Below are positions 31,320 through 44,432 of a stretch of 64,000 nucleotides of DNA, in pieces. The DNA lies in NCBI RefSeq assembly GCF_029784165.1, contig NC_073696.1, positions 192,184,498 through 192,248,497 on the forward strand. The letters are read 5' to 3'. The DNA comes from Wyeomyia smithii. Taxonomy: Eukaryota; Arthropoda; Insecta; Diptera; Culicidae. The notes beneath the pieces were generated by a model. That model was not told the origin of the DNA. It made no database searches and saw nothing but the letters and a program-made list of their open reading frames with translations. Both the position numbers and the translations under genes were made by a program. Each line of letters begins with the position of its first letter. Positions within the stretch are counted from its first letter, which is position 1.

Positions 31320-34300
31320 TAAGAGTACTTTAAAATGCACAGTCACAATATATGACAAAGAGGTGACATGACGAAAAAATGCATTTTTTTTATAAATTGC
31401 CAATTTCCTGGGTCTTCCTACTCTTCACAACAATGCTAGAAAAAAAAATCTAACTATTGTGTATTTTAGAGCAACTCACGAGCTTAAATTTCATGTATAC
31501 AAGGTTGCATATTCAATTTTAGGGTGGGATTTTACTTCACATATATAAACCAATTTGTTTCCCAAAATGCCGTCAAAATAGCTAAAACTGCAAGAGCTCG
31601 GGTTAGACTTGATAGATTTGCTGAAAATTTAGAACAGGTTAATTCTCTGGTTGAATGATTTTATCGTTTAGAATTTCAAGCATAATTGTCAATGTCAGCG
31701 ATCCCCAATCACCCGCGAGCATTGGGTTAATATATCTAAAAGAAACTGGCAAATACACCTTAGTTTTATTAATTCAATAAAACATACCTTTCAATGAACT
31801 GTACAGAAAATACATATTTTGACTGTATTGACAGTGATATTAAATTTATTATTTCAAGATGATCGAAGCTCGAACCAAAACGGTAATATGAAAAAGACAG
31901 AATAAGAACACCAGAAGTTCAAACAGACAATTCAAAAACTTGCCGCAAAAGTTAGTGTCATCCCGCAACGCGGGAAACTAAAAGGCGGGCAGGATTAAGT
32001 TGACACAAGCCTCCAAATGGTGCTCATCCATTTACACTTGTGGAACTATAACAATAGACAATGGCTTGTAGGAACCCTCAATGAAAATTTTAATATCTGT
32101 AATTTACCTATGAGTTTCACACAGTTGTATGATATCTCTATCCACCGAGCGGCTATAAAATTTGCTTAATATTTAGCTTCAATTGACAGCTAATTAACAA
32201 AAAAATGAAGAAAGTCTCATTGCAGTAGGATAAGCACAGGCGGATGCTACAGAGTGGTTGATTTAAGCTGACTCCAGGATTCAAATACTGTCTGCATTCA
32301 TGCTGAAAAAGTGTTTCAGTTCGAATCTGTATCATATTATTACACTGATATTACCATTCTCCTTCGGCCACCATTGCAACTTGCATCAAACTGAACGGAT
32401 CAGAGCAAATATAAAATTGTTGCGCTCAATCAATAAGAAGATATTTCCCAAAGTGGATAAATCGGCATCCGCCTAAAAAGTTGCAATTCATGAATTAAAT
32501 TGTGATGCAAGAGTCAGTGCAACGGAAGAATGAACGAAGCGTAGCAGGTCCTTCTCTTTCACAGTATTGTTCACTTCACTGTCACGAGTCGTAACTTACG
32601 ACGTGGTTCTCGCCAACACGAAAACTCCTCGGATGACAATTTTACAGGGAGACAATGCCTCCCCCTCTAACTGGCAGAAGTAACGACTGAGTCGAATTGC
32701 GTTTCTTCGTTTTTATTCACGAGTATTTTAATTCTTAAATTGAATTACCATAAACTTTGTTTCAAAAACTACACCCGTGGTAGCTATGCATGTGAAAAGA
32801 CGTGGGTAGACATGTCTGAGAAGTATTTTCAATGTTTCAATGCATGAAATGTAAATACTATTGCTTATTTTTTATTGAAATTTCAAGAATGATAGCCACC
32901 TTGAAGAGCTTCGGATTGCTTTTTCTACAATCAAAACAAGCAATACACAAGTCTATTTTTGTAGTTTATGGATATATATTTGCTTTTTTATTGATGAATT
33001 GATTACACGCTTGAAACAATTGTATTATGGCTATGATACCTTTGTTATTCGAAAATTAATCAAAAGTTGCTCAAATTTCGCACAACATTGATGTGGTTCC
33101 GCACCATCCAACTTTTACTTGTAACAACTAATTTACCTTCAAAATAGTATGATAAAGTATGTCGCGAGATCTGAGCATTACTGAATACCGCCCAAGCCTG
33201 TTTCCCTCATACCAAAACGTCGCAACCGCAGAATGTAATATGCTAAACAGACGTACCGTACCGTCTGTCCAAAGTACGCCTCGATGCCTCGTCAGGAATC
33301 AGAATAGATACAGCATTTACAGTTCACATACCATTTCAGACTAAGGAAGGGCGTTGATGCTTTTCCAACCAAAAGCATTCCTCCTGCTGATAGTGAGCTA
33401 GAAACGAGAAGTTCGAGAAGTGTGGTTTGGAATGGTAAGTGCCAAATTAAGGTGATGGGTAAATAGAGCGGTTCACTTGGTAGAAACTGCATGCAAAACT
33501 ATGCTCATGCTGCTATATATTTTTAATTCTATAACGATGATGTTATTTTACTTGTACCTGCGTATCTATCATTACTGTATCGGTAAATGATTTGGAGCTA
33601 AACAAAACCATCTTTTCAGGTTTCATACTTAATATTAGGTTTCGCTAATTTCGCACAATATTGATGTGGTATCCACACGATCGGTTTTCAAAAACTTATT
33701 TCACTAGTTATACATCTTAGGATTGTCAAGACATAGTGACCTGAGACGACGCAATGTAATGCCTTTTACTCCAATAACCCTTAACGATGTGTACATACAC
33801 ATGCTGTCGCTTCTTTCTACCAGTTGGCAGTTTGATGCTTCGTAAAGGATTTCATCACTCGAAACAATAATCTCACTCATGGCCGATTCACGTGTAATGG
33901 TGTACCTATTTCCACAAATACATTTCGTTTCATTTGACATAACCGGTATGGCGACCTATGCGCAGATAAGCGATCCTCGACCTATCCTACCCTGGTCTGT
34001 ACTGAGCTGATTGCACAACAGTTCCCACAGCCCCTACAGTGAATCGAATAGCGATAGAACACGACTCGCTAGTTTTATCCAATTAAACACCATTTGATTT
34101 TACGGTGGTCGTCTTTGCAATGACCGTCAATTCGTTGCTGATCTTGTCACCGACACTCATTTGGTGCGAGTGGTCAGATGCAGTCCACAGTGCAGCGGAA
34201 ACATATTCAAATTGAAAATCGATTCTGGCGCCTCGGGCCAATTGAAAGTCTGGACTGTTGGGGATTGAGCGATTTCGACCGTCATCAGCAACTGAGGTAG

Positions 34301-36689
34301 AGGAAAAACTCGAGTCTTAATGTGGAAAGCAGTTTCTACTGAAATACCGCATTTATTGGAACTCATTTTATTCCAACAACAATGAGTGCGCGTGCATAAA
34401 TTGTATGTAGGTAATTGAAATTTTTAATTGGATTTGTATCAAAAGAATCAAAATGGCACGCGATACTTACCCATTACTTCATTTCAGCAAAAATTGTCAA
34501 AATGGGATACAGAACTGCAGATTTCGTAATAATTAGTTCAATATTATTTACGGTACTAGTGTCAACTTAGTTTCTCTACTACAGCCAGTTTATCTTAAGT
34601 ACCCAAATCCATTCGCTCGGATATAATGCACTTTTATTGATTTATTTTTAACTTCTTTGAATATATATAAAATTTAAGTTCACAACACAAAAATGTTATT
34701 GTTATCCAAAGTATATTTTTCCTTCAACTCAATTACGAAGCGGTAAAAAACAAACTTTGTTATTCACAATGAAATGCAAAACTACTGTACTAATGAATTA
34801 AAAATTTTGGTCATTCGGTTTAGATTCAACAGCACAGAATCTTTTGACATCAGGGACTTACTTTCGTACCCATTCGTTGGTAAAATAAAACATGCTATCT
34901 ATAATTTATAGTACCACACTAGCCTCCGCCACTAGGCTCGGCACGGCTCTGCTCGGCTCCTGATCCATTTGTGTTGAATTGAAAAGGTGTACTTGATGAA
35001 TGTGTGTGCCGCTTTTAATGCATGCACGCCCTGAATGGACAAATGTTTGATTGGAATTGTGCATGACAAGAGCGAGTTTCCGCTTCAATGGTAGCGGCAT
35101 GCAATAGCACTAGGCGCTCGGCGAATAGGGTTGCTAGTGTAGGATCATCGCGTCCTGAGTTTCCCTAGCTGCTCTCCTTGAAGAGTGGGAATAAGCCAGG
35201 AGAGCACAGATGTGCTTCATCGGTACACTGGGGCAAAGAAATAGACCAACAACATACGACATCGTTTTAACAGACCATTTTTAAGCTGGCTGCAACTATG
35301 TATGCACAAGCACATATGTTTCTATGAACTCATTTTTAAGTAGAGCTTATGGAAAAAAGATATAATACTAACAGTTTAAAAGCCAGATAACCAAAACAAT
35401 AATTTCATCAATAAACAAAAATTTGATGCTACAAGTTCATTTATATGTTTCTCATCTAGAAACGTTTCCCCATACTCCTCTGTGTATGACAGCTGCACTT
35501 AGCAGCTCAGTCCGTGATACCTTTCCCAAGTTTTGTTTCATTTCTGGCGGCATGGCAGCGGACGTGGTAGGAATAGCTGAAGCTGTCTCATCCCCGGAGA
35601 CTATATCGCCACGTTGAAAAGCAAAACATTACCACCAACCTCACCGATTATCTTTGGTCGTCGAAGACGGGTGGGGTTTGCAGCAGCGACCTAAAGAACT
35701 AAAATACCTACTCAGACCGGTAGGGGAATGAAAAATATCGAGCATTTGATTTGCCATGACCCGGTAGCAGCAGAAATTAAGCTGGCCGAATTAGGAAAAC
35801 ACGACACAAGAAACAATCGTATACCTACATACCTATATGGTTTAATTTCAAAACAGACTGTTTTTATACCGTATATTGGATTAACAGCACAAATTAGAGA
35901 ACTCTAATTGATAACATGTTTATTCCGAATCTTTTGGAAAATTGGCATCCCCGTCTGCTTGTACATATAGTACCTATAAATTATTTTCGGTGCCTCACAA
36001 TCATCGTTTTGTTATTTTACCTTATCAAAAAGGTGATATCGCTAATTCACTGATCACAAGTAAATATTATTACAAATAAAAAAAATTCCGGAACAGTGCC
36101 CTTCACTATCGATATCAATGAAATAACTGTCCAATAGTACCAATTGCGAAACTTGAACTGTTACTGTTATTTTCCTACATACTAACAAATATTCGGTAAA
36201 TTTGTTCAATTTTTTCAACGCATTCATTCAAAGTTTCTCTTACATGCCAGATGTTATTCAGTCGAGTTCTTATCAAGAACTAATAAAACTTCAGTTACAG
36301 CATATAGCCATCCATTACAAAATCCTCCATTTAAACACTGTTCGATGAAATTTAAATAAACGATAGTAATAATGCATGCCTATTTGATCACTGAAAGGTG
36401 GAAATAATAGTTCACCACACCACATGTTTCGCAAAAAATTTGCTCCTAATATCCTTTTTTCAACATTCAAACTCATTGTTCGTGTGCATTGTGAAAGCGA
36501 AATAATGCTGACAATACCGAAATCTGAAATATACATTTTTGATTCCTTTGATTTTAATCTCTTCTAACTCAAGACTTATTTTTCAACCATTCTTACTGAA
36601 GACTTATTTTCGAAAACGGCGTACATGTTTTAGTAGGTGAAATCTTTGGAAAATTGTATCTCAAGATCTCTGATCTCTAACCAAATTTT
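31320..36689. other. Long stretch with no gene recognised
   Basis: AT-rich, probably intron of the receptor gene if the first-exon model holds. Open frames are short and lack domains. Two similar phrases, TTTCGCACAACATTGATGTG (33069-33088) and TTTCGCACAATATTGATGTG (33649-33668), are direct repeats about 580 bases apart. A GC-richer patch at 34900-35240 shows no recognisable product. Confidence 0.4.
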
Positions 36690-38200
36690 ATCTTTTTGGA
36701 AGCTGTCGAAGGTTTTTAAAAAAACCTTCAAAGCCAATTCCAGTTATGAAAGAGAGTGATCGTTTTCTTTCATCTAATGAACAAATGGCTCAAAGACTGC
36801 ATAAGATTGAATCCATTATTAAAAGTTCAAAAATATGGAAGCAGCTGTTGTTAATCAAACATCTCCCAGAGAGCACAATAGAATTTATAGTAAAAATTTT
36901 CAATAGTTGCTTCAAAATAACAAATTACTGTTAATAGGATGATGTCACACATCAATGAAAATTCAATTTTTGCAGAATAATAGTTCAGATTTCGCCATGG
37001 GCATTCCACTACTCATCAATTGCTCAGAGTTGCTGTTATGATACGAGCTAATGAATCTGAAGGTTATTTCACAGGAGCTACTCTTCGAAAAATAGAAAAA
37101 GCATACGACAGTGTTTGAAACGAAGGTTTGATTGCGAAATTGCTAACTTTTAATTTTGCAATTTTTCTAATCAAAATTTTGAAAAATTATCTAACTGATC
37201 GAACTCTGCAGGTTGTCTACCAGAATTCAGAATCTGATAGATTTCCTGTCAGAGCAGGTTCAGTCTTGAGTCCAGTCCTGTATAATATATTCACTCCAGA
37301 TCTACCTGATTTACCTCCACACAGTAAAAAAAATTTACATTTCTTTAAATGCACATAAATGGAGCATTAGAAACCATGTAATATTCCGTGTGGCATTATA
37401 TTCACATCAATGTAAATGAATATATTGTTAGTTTGCATGCATATTTATATTCAAAGCTTTAAGTTTATATCACTTAACGTACAAATTTACATAGTTTAAA
37501 ACGATTCTGTATTGTGCATTATTAACGGTGTGAAATTATGTAAGTTTTTGACTTTATGTGCTAGAAACCGTTACGTGCTTTCATTTGTATTAGTTGTAAA
37601 TTTTATTTTTTGGTACTGTGCAGGATGCACACAGTCAATATTCTGCGATGACACAAATAAAGTTTTCGCGTCATATGCAGTCGATTGCAGAAAAGCTTAG
37701 TTATTTTTTTCCTAGTTGCAAATGTGGAAAATCTCTCTTTCCTCAAGGCAAACAATCATCACGCTATCCAGATGAATAGGGTTATTTCAAATTGGTCTGA
37801 AAAGGTTGGTGTTTGGGACTTATCTACGATAAAAAATCTTGTTTTTAAAGAGCACATTTAGAGTCTACAAGCAAAGTGCATTAAATATACGAGATGTTTA
37901 TATCCTCTCATCAAAAGGAATTCTTAACTCTGTTTAAAGTTTTGAAGTTTTGAAGAATAAACTTTTTCATAACAAACAAGTTTTTAGACCAGCAATGCTT
38001 TATGCTGTACCGATCTGGCCAAATTGTTGTTTAACATGTAAGAAAACACATCAAAAGATTCAGAATAAAACTCCGATAATGATTTTAAAGTGTCAAGACT
38101 TACTGGTGTTTAAACATTACAAGCTAAGTCAAATAAATTTATCACCAATTTACGACAAACATCGTTGCAATCCTCAATTGCTACCATAACCTCTCTTCAT
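36690..38200 (+). pseudogene. Juan-like Jockey-clade ORF2 relic
   Basis: Fragments in order: ESTIEFIVKIFNSCFKIT, FRHGHSTTHQLLRVAVMIRA, KAYDSV(stop)NEGLIAKL, NYLTDRTLQVVYQNSESDRF, VRAGSVLSPVLYNIFTPDLP, a short FCDD in place of FADD, and RPAMLYAVPIW near the end. These match the RT and thumb region of Jockey-clade elements such as mosquito Juan. Many stops, frameshifts and deletions are present. An insertion of about 300 bases (about 37325-37630) interrupts it just before the FADD motif. Confidence 0.75.
37325..37630. mobile_element. Small insertion in the Jockey relic
   Basis: AT-rich insert between DLPPH and the FCDD segment. CACACAGT is present at both junctions (about 37318-37325 and 37628-37635), a possible 8-bp TSD. 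The ends share CACAGTA-like and AAATTTACA phrases in inverted orientation. No coding content. Confidence 0.45.
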
Positions 38201-38334
38201 AGCGATAGATTAGCAATTACGTTAGTTGTAAAATTAATCCCTTTTTCTAACGAGTAGATTTAATGAATGATAGGTTCTAACTGCGAAAGCAAACAAATCC
38301 TAGCAATTAAAGCTACAAATTTCTAGCACAAACT

Positions 38335-38470
38335 TATTATGGGTATTCATGTAGAGCTCGTAAACAAATACCCAGCCGTAAAAATACTCACCTCCATTGA
38401 CGAGTAATGGAAGATACACAGTTTACGGCTGGGTATTCGTATACGAGCTCGATGTGAAGACCCCTATTAT
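38335..38470. repeat. Short hairpin, about 45-base arms
   Basis: GAGCTCGTAAACAAATACCC then AGCCGTAAA pairs with TTTACGGCTGGGTATTCGTA then TACGAGCTC around a loop of about 35 bases. Pairing extends less perfectly outward (GGGTATTCATGTA against GATGTGAAGACCC). Likely a mini-MITE; a hairpin RNA is possible but unsupported. Confidence 0.5.
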
Positions 38471-39304
38471 TTACTAATATTTGTTATAAATACTTAAGCT
38501 ACTAACAAACCTCACTGAGCGTTTCCATGCCAAATGATCTGGAAATTTCGCAAAAAATACTTCCGACCATTTTTACTTGAATGAAACTTTACACACGTGT
38601 TTGGCTAAGCAAACTCTCCAACGTATTGAAGCAAATGTGAAGATATCAGCCATACAAGCGTGTCATTAGGTGGAGGCCTGTTAATGACCGTCTCTGCGTA
38701 TTGAGGATCAAGAGCAGGTTCTTCAATTATAGCCCTCTCGACGTGTACGCGCCGATAAACGGTAAAGATGATGACGTAAAGGAGGAGTTCTTTGAGCTCC
38801 TTGAGAAAACGTATGGAGAGTGCCCAAAACACGACATAAAGATCGTCATCGGAGATATGAATGGACAAGTCGGAGTGAAGGAGTTCCTTCGTCCCATTAT
38901 TGGTAAGGAAAAGCTTAACTCGACCACCAACGACAACGGCAGGGTAATGGCCATCTGTAGTACCCATTATGCACGTCTCAACATTCGGAAGCACACCTGG
39001 ATACACCCGAATGAAGAGGCCTACTCCCAGATTTACCCCACGCTGATCGAAGGCCGGCACTTTTCAGATGTGCGGTCCTTACGAGGGCCAAACATCGATT
39101 CGGATCACTTCCTCGTGGTAGGTATGATTCGCGCCCGGCTGTCCAACGAATTTAAATCGAGATCGGCGAGAAAGATACGTCTGGATATCCAGAGGTTATC
39201 AGCGCAAGGAGTCGCTGCAGAGTATACTCGGAAAGTTGAAAGACGGATCGGTGAACCAGCTGGAGTGGACCTGAACGAGCAGTGGAAGCACATCCAGCGA
39301 AACA

Positions 39305-39805
39305 AACTACATTTTAATATAGTTTCATTTTTACTTGATTCTTTTCGGCTACTGTCATCGAATCACTGCTTTCTCTCTTTCCCGTCTGTTGTTCATCGGA
39401 TCATTTCAAATGAAACTGATGACTATTTTAATTGACGGAGAGGGTGAAGGAAAGAGAGACTGGCGCTGCGTTACCAATTCGGGTTGTGAAACTGGTGTTG
39501 GCGTCCTCCGTTGCATATCGTCACGATTTTCTTCCTTCTCTTTTTCCTATATATGCGTGAAATACTGTATGGAAGCCTCCTGTCTCCGTCAGCGTTCGTT
39601 GTCATTTTCAATTGGGAATCGTCGTGTGAGAGTGACAGCATTTGTATCAATTTCAAGCCCTTCAGTTGTCAAAATCAAAGCAAGAGCTTTCGAATGGTTT
39701 TCATGTGCCTTACAATGTGCTCGAAAATGATACAAAAGCTTTAAAATTGCAAGCGACGGGTCAAAGCGTCACTATAACCTGATAATTGTCAATTGAAAAT
39801 GAGTT
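39305..39805. mobile_element. Unidentified insertion in RTE copy B
   Basis: The RTE reading jumps from WKHIQRN to GWFDAEC across about 500 bases absent at the equivalent place in copy C (about 42935-42980). The inner sequence begins TAGTTTCATTTTTACTTG and ends near GTCAATTGAAAATGAG. Weak inverted similarity of the ends is visible, but no TSD is certain. Confidence 0.45.
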
Positions 39806-40152
39806 CGTCAGGCTCTGGTGGGTGGTTCGATGCTGAGTGTCTAGAGATGACGGAAAAGAAGAAACGGGCCTACGCCAACATGTCAGTAGCAGCTAATCGT
39901 GGGACGCGTCAGATGCGGGAGAAATACCAGGAGGCAAGAACTGCCGGAAAGAGGCTTCACCGCCGTAAGAAACGTGAGCCTCACGATCGCGTCCTCGCAG
40001 AGTCACAGAGGCAGAGAATTGCTTCACCAGGAACGACACAAGGAGCTTCTACAGAACGATTAACGGAATCAGGAACCGGATCGTACCAGTACTTTCCATG
40101 TGTAATGACGGGGAGGGGAACCTGATTACCGATAAATCGCAGGTGGCCAGAT

Positions 40153-40425
40153 TTTTTTTTTTTATTCTCGCTTATTTTCCGTCGGTCTATTTCCGCCACT
40201 GTTGTGGCCAATTACCGACGCCCAGGGAGGCGACTCCACACCCAGGTCCCTAACTCACGATCCGTTTATTAACGGACCGGCGCCAACGGCTTTACTTCCT
40301 AATGCGATGGAAGGCGTGATCCCAGAGATTTTTCGCCTCAGAAAATCTCCTGGTGTCGGCTAGGATTGAATCTAGACCAGTTGGGTTGGTTGTGAGTGGA
40401 TCACGCCACCTCACAACCATCGACA
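40153..40425 (-). mobile_element. tRNA-derived SINE, family C, 5'-truncated copy
   Basis: Minus-strand insertion whose A-tail appears as the T-run at 40153. It matches 57017-57368 almost base for base (for example TTATTAACGGACCGGCGCCA) but stops before the tRNA-like head. GCAGGTGGCCAGAT is duplicated on both sides (40139-40152 and 40426-40439), a 14-bp TSD inside the RTE ORF. Confidence 0.88.
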
Positions 40426-42036
40426 GCAGGTGGCCAGATATTGGAAGCAACATTTTGAAGTGGTGTTGAACTGTGAGGAAGTTAGAAGAGTCGTCGAGGG
40501 GAGCTGGATAGAAATCTGGGAGGACGGACAAGCTGTGGACTCACCAACATTGAACGAGGTGAAGAATGCTTGCAAGGAGCTAAAAAACCACAAAGCCGCT
40601 GGGAAGGACGACTTACCGGTCGAACTTCTCAAAGCCGGGAGCAAGCGGCTGTATAGTGCAATTCAACAGATTATTCTGAGGGATGGTCTGAGAAATAACT
40701 ACCTACGGACTGGTTGAAATAGACTCTTAATTATCGAGGCATAACCCTTCTCAATTCCGCTTGTAAAATTCTCTCGCTTATCCAGTTTCAGCGACTGAGA
40801 CCGTTGCAGGAAGCCTTTGTTGGAGAGTAACAATACGGTTTTCGAGTGGGACGATCTACGGACCAGATGTTTACCTTGAGACAGATTCTCGACAAGCTTC
40901 GAGAAAACAACTTTCAGACACACCACCTGTTTATAGACTTCAAGGCGGCGAAAGATACAAGAAAGCGCAACGAGCTGTGGCAAATAATGCTTGAACATGG
41001 TTTTCCAACAAAACTACGTGCGACGCTTCACGGTTGCACATCAAGCGTCAGGAAAGCGGACAAATTTTCGGACGCGTTTGTGACGTTAGATGGTCTGAAG
41101 CAAAGTAACGGGCTTTCGAACATGCTGTTCAACACAGCTTTTAAGATTCAATACGAAGGGCAGATGTGCAGAGAGACGGCACCATCATCACGAAGTCTAA
41201 CATGCTTCTGGGCTTCGCGGACAACATTGATAAAATTGGTGTTAACCGTACAGCTGTTAAGAAGGCCTTAACGGTTCTCAAAAGGGAAGCTGCGAGAATT
41301 GGACTCACCATGAACACTGCCAAAACGAAGTACATGGCTGGCAAAGAGCATGGTAGTTTTGCGGATGTTTGTGCTGCGGTGAAGATGGATTGGGGTACTT
41401 TCGAAGTGGTCGACGAATTTGTTTAGCTTGGTACTCTCGTGATATGTGAAAAAACGAGGTGAGCCGCGAGGTGAAGAAACGGATTGCGACAGCGAATAGG
41501 GCCTATTATGGACTGCTAGCCAGCTTAGGTTCCGTAGCCTACACATCCGTACTAAATTTGCGCTCTATAGGACACTGATCCTCCCGGTGGCGCTCTACGG
41601 GTATGAATCGTGGACGTAGAAGGAGGCCGATCGACGAGCGTTATGGGTCCTCGAGCGTAGAATCCTGCGATCAATGCTCGGTGGCAAACTAAAAAATGAA
41701 GTGTGGTGCAGGCGCATGAATCACGAGCTGTACGAAGTATACGAACAAGCTTATATTGTCGAGCTGATCAAACACGACAGGTTACAGTGGGCTGGCCGCA
41801 TAGCACGGATGGCAGATGAGCGACCGGCAAAGATAAAATTTAGCAGAAAACTGGATGGAGGTTGACAACTTCAAGGTAGACCCCGCATGCGCTGGATGTG
41901 TGCTGTCCACGAGAATGCCAGAACAGCGGCTGCAAGGTGTGACTGGAGAGGAGCACCCCAAGACCGAGTTTTGTGGAGGCGTATTCTGGATTCGGCATAG
42001 GATCTCAACGATCTGTCGCTATAAAAGTAAAAGTTA

Positions 42037-42410
42037 GTGTTAAGCGGTGTTAGACTAATAAATAGTTAATGGGTTCAATGATGGCAATTTCGGTCACGGG
42101 TTTCTTTAAAACACGTTTTACTATGTCAAAAAAAAGAAACTTCACTCTCAGTGAAAATTTCTCTTACATTTTTCCATCCAGAACTTTTTACCAAAAATTA
42201 ACTTGAGACGAAAATTTGATCCGTTTTTAATTTCATGTATGATTTAGTGTTTATTTTCTAATTTGCTCAAATTAATTCAAAATAACTGGAAACGGATGCA
42301 TTCACGAAGTTTATTTTATGAGCTTTTCGATTCGAAATAACCATTTGAATTGCTTAAAATCATTGGAATACAAATAATTTGAAAAATGTCGTAATGAAAT
42401 ATAATTTTTA
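42037..42410. other. No gene seen
   Basis: AT-rich spacer between two RTE copies. Nothing recognised. Confidence 0.5.
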
Positions 42411-42422
42411 TAAACTTAATCC

Positions 42423-44420
42423 TCCGGTTGGCAAACGCACAGGTTGGGAGGGAGGAATTCTTCGTTCCAGTCATTGGAAGGCATAGCCTCCACTCGTCAA
42501 CCAATGAAAACGGCCTGAGGCTGATAAGCTTTGCCGCGGCCAGAGGAATGGCCATATGTAGCTCCTTTTTTTTCACGTTTGAATATTCGGAAACACACCT
42601 GGAGGCATCCAAATGGAGAAGCCTGCTCCCAGATCGATCACGTACTGATTGACGGTCGGCACTTTTCGGATGTTACTGATGTTAGGTCTTTTCGGGGACC
42701 AAACATTGACTCTGACCATTATCTCGTCGTTTGTAAGATCCGCGCACGGTTGTCGAACGTGCTGAAATCTCGCACAGAGAGGACGATGCGTTTCAACATT
42801 CAGCGGTTGAAAGCTGATGGCGTGGCAGCAGAATACGCCAGAGAGCTGGATCAACGGATCGCAGAACAGCAGGAGGAAGAAGTGAAAGACATAAATGGGC
42901 TGTGGAGCAGTATTCACGGCGCCATCGAAACGACTGCGAGAGAGGTGGTAGGTACGACGCGTGGAAGACAGCCTAACGGCTGGTTCGATGCCGAGTGCCA
43001 GAGAGCGACAGATGAGAAGAACCGTGCCAGGAGCCGCATGCTCACTGCGGCTACGCGTCAGAACAGAGAGAGGTACAGGGTGGCAAGAGCTGCCGAAAAT
43101 AGAACCCACCGTCGGAAGAAGCGCGAGTACGAGGAGCAGATGCTCGCCAGCGCAGAGGGCAGCTATGCTGAAAACGACGTGCGGAGATTCTATAGAACTG
43201 TCAACAGAGTCAGAAGCAGGAATTTCCCTGTGCCGGTCATGTGTAATGACAAGGACGGCAACCTGCTTTCTGATAAACCGACGGTTGCAGCCAGGTGGAA
43301 GGAGCATTTTCAAGCGCTATTGAACGGTGAGGAGCCGGATGAGCAGAGCAGGAACAGGATGACGATTATGAGTGACGAACAAGCTGTGGAGCCACCAAGA
43401 CAGGAGGAGGTGAAAAAGGCGATTAGTGAGCTGAAAAACGGCAAGGCCGCTAGGAAGGACGGTATCCCGGCCGATCCACCAGATAATACTAAGAATCTGG
43501 GCGAACGAACAAATGCCGAACGACTGGTTGGAAGGCCTCATATGCCCTATCTATAAGAAGGGCCATCGATTGGATTGTGGCAACTATCGAGGGATAACGT
43601 TGCTCAACTCCGCATATAAAGTGCTCTCCCGTATCCTGTTCTTCAGATTAAACCGTTAACGGAATCCTTTGTTGGCGAATACCAGGCTGGTTTTCGACAA
43701 GGGCGTTCCACGACGGATCAAATTTCCACCCTGCGACAGAGTCCCCGTGGTGTTGGTGCTGAGGTGGAGATAGATGGGGAACGATTTGAAGTGGTTGACG
43801 AATTCGTTCATCTTGGTACGCTTGTGACATGTGACAACGATATGAACCGTGAAGTGAAACGACGAGTTGCAGCTGCGAACAGGGCTTTCTACGAACTGCA
43901 TAACCAGCTAAGGTCCCGTAGTTTGCAAACTCGCACAAAACTAGCGCTGTATAGGACGCTGATACTCCCGGTGGCCCTTTACGGACATGAAGCAAGGACG
44001 CTGAAGGAAGCTGATCGACGAGTGCTCGGAGTTTTGAGGGTAAAGTTCTGCGATCGATACTTGGCGGTAAACTGGAAGACGGAGTGTGGCGCAGACGCAT
44101 GAATCACGAGTTGTACCAGATATACAAACATGCTGATATAGTGAAGGTAATACAGCGGGGCAGGCTTCAGTGGGCTGGACATGTAGCCAGGATGCCTGAC
44201 GAGAGAGCCGCCAAAACCATCTTCAGTAGAGAACCAAGAAGAGGCCGTCGACTCCGTGGTAGGCCTCGCACGCGGTGGATGTGCGCGGTGGAAGAAGATG
44301 CACGATCTGCTGGTGTACGGGGAGACTGGAGAACGGCTGCCCGAGACAGAAGCTGGACATCTCTAATTCGTTCGGCCCTAGACCAGTGAACGGTCCGTTA
44401 GCCAAAAAAGTAAAGTAAAG
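42423..44420 (+). pseudogene. RTE-clade retrotransposon, copy C (5'-truncated, RT core deleted)
   Basis: TAAACTTAATCC flanks it (42411-42422 and 44421-44432), a 12-bp TSD. It starts inside the endonuclease (ANAQVGREEF in another frame), with the catalytic block PNIDSDHYLVV. It keeps a long open frame (42531-43556) with GWFDAECQRATDEKNRARS and EVKKAISELKNGKAA. The RT core, including FADD, is missing near 43740: TTDQISTLRQ joins directly to RGVGAEVEIDGERF. The C-terminal block RLQWAGHVARMPDERAAK is intact, ending in a (GTAAA)n tail, the kind of short-repeat 3' end known for RTE elements. Confidence 0.82.
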
Positions 44421-44432
44421 TAAACTTAATCC

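Larger units (their letters stand above)
38668..42036 (+). pseudogene. RTE-clade retrotransposon, copy B (longest, interrupted)
   Basis: Begins in the endonuclease at RPVNDRLCVLRIKSRFFNYS, with IVIGDMNGQVG and PNIDSDHFLVV as catalytic motifs. After WKHIQRN an insert of about 500 bases (39305-39805) intervenes, then GGWFDAECLEM, then a SINE at 40153-40425. The RT follows: LFIDFKAAKDTRKRNELW, TLDGLKQSNGLSNMLFN, GFADNIDKIGVN (FADD changed to FADN) and KREAARIGLTMNTAKTKYM. The C-terminal part RLQWAGRIARMADERPAK runs to about 41865. Multiple frameshifts and stops are present, so it is dead. Confidence 0.8.

Noticed and set aside
34157..34366. An internal minus-strand exon of the receptor gene
   Set aside because: A pyrimidine-rich acceptor-like stretch is visible, but the frame ends in a stop with no convincing donor and no receptor similarity.
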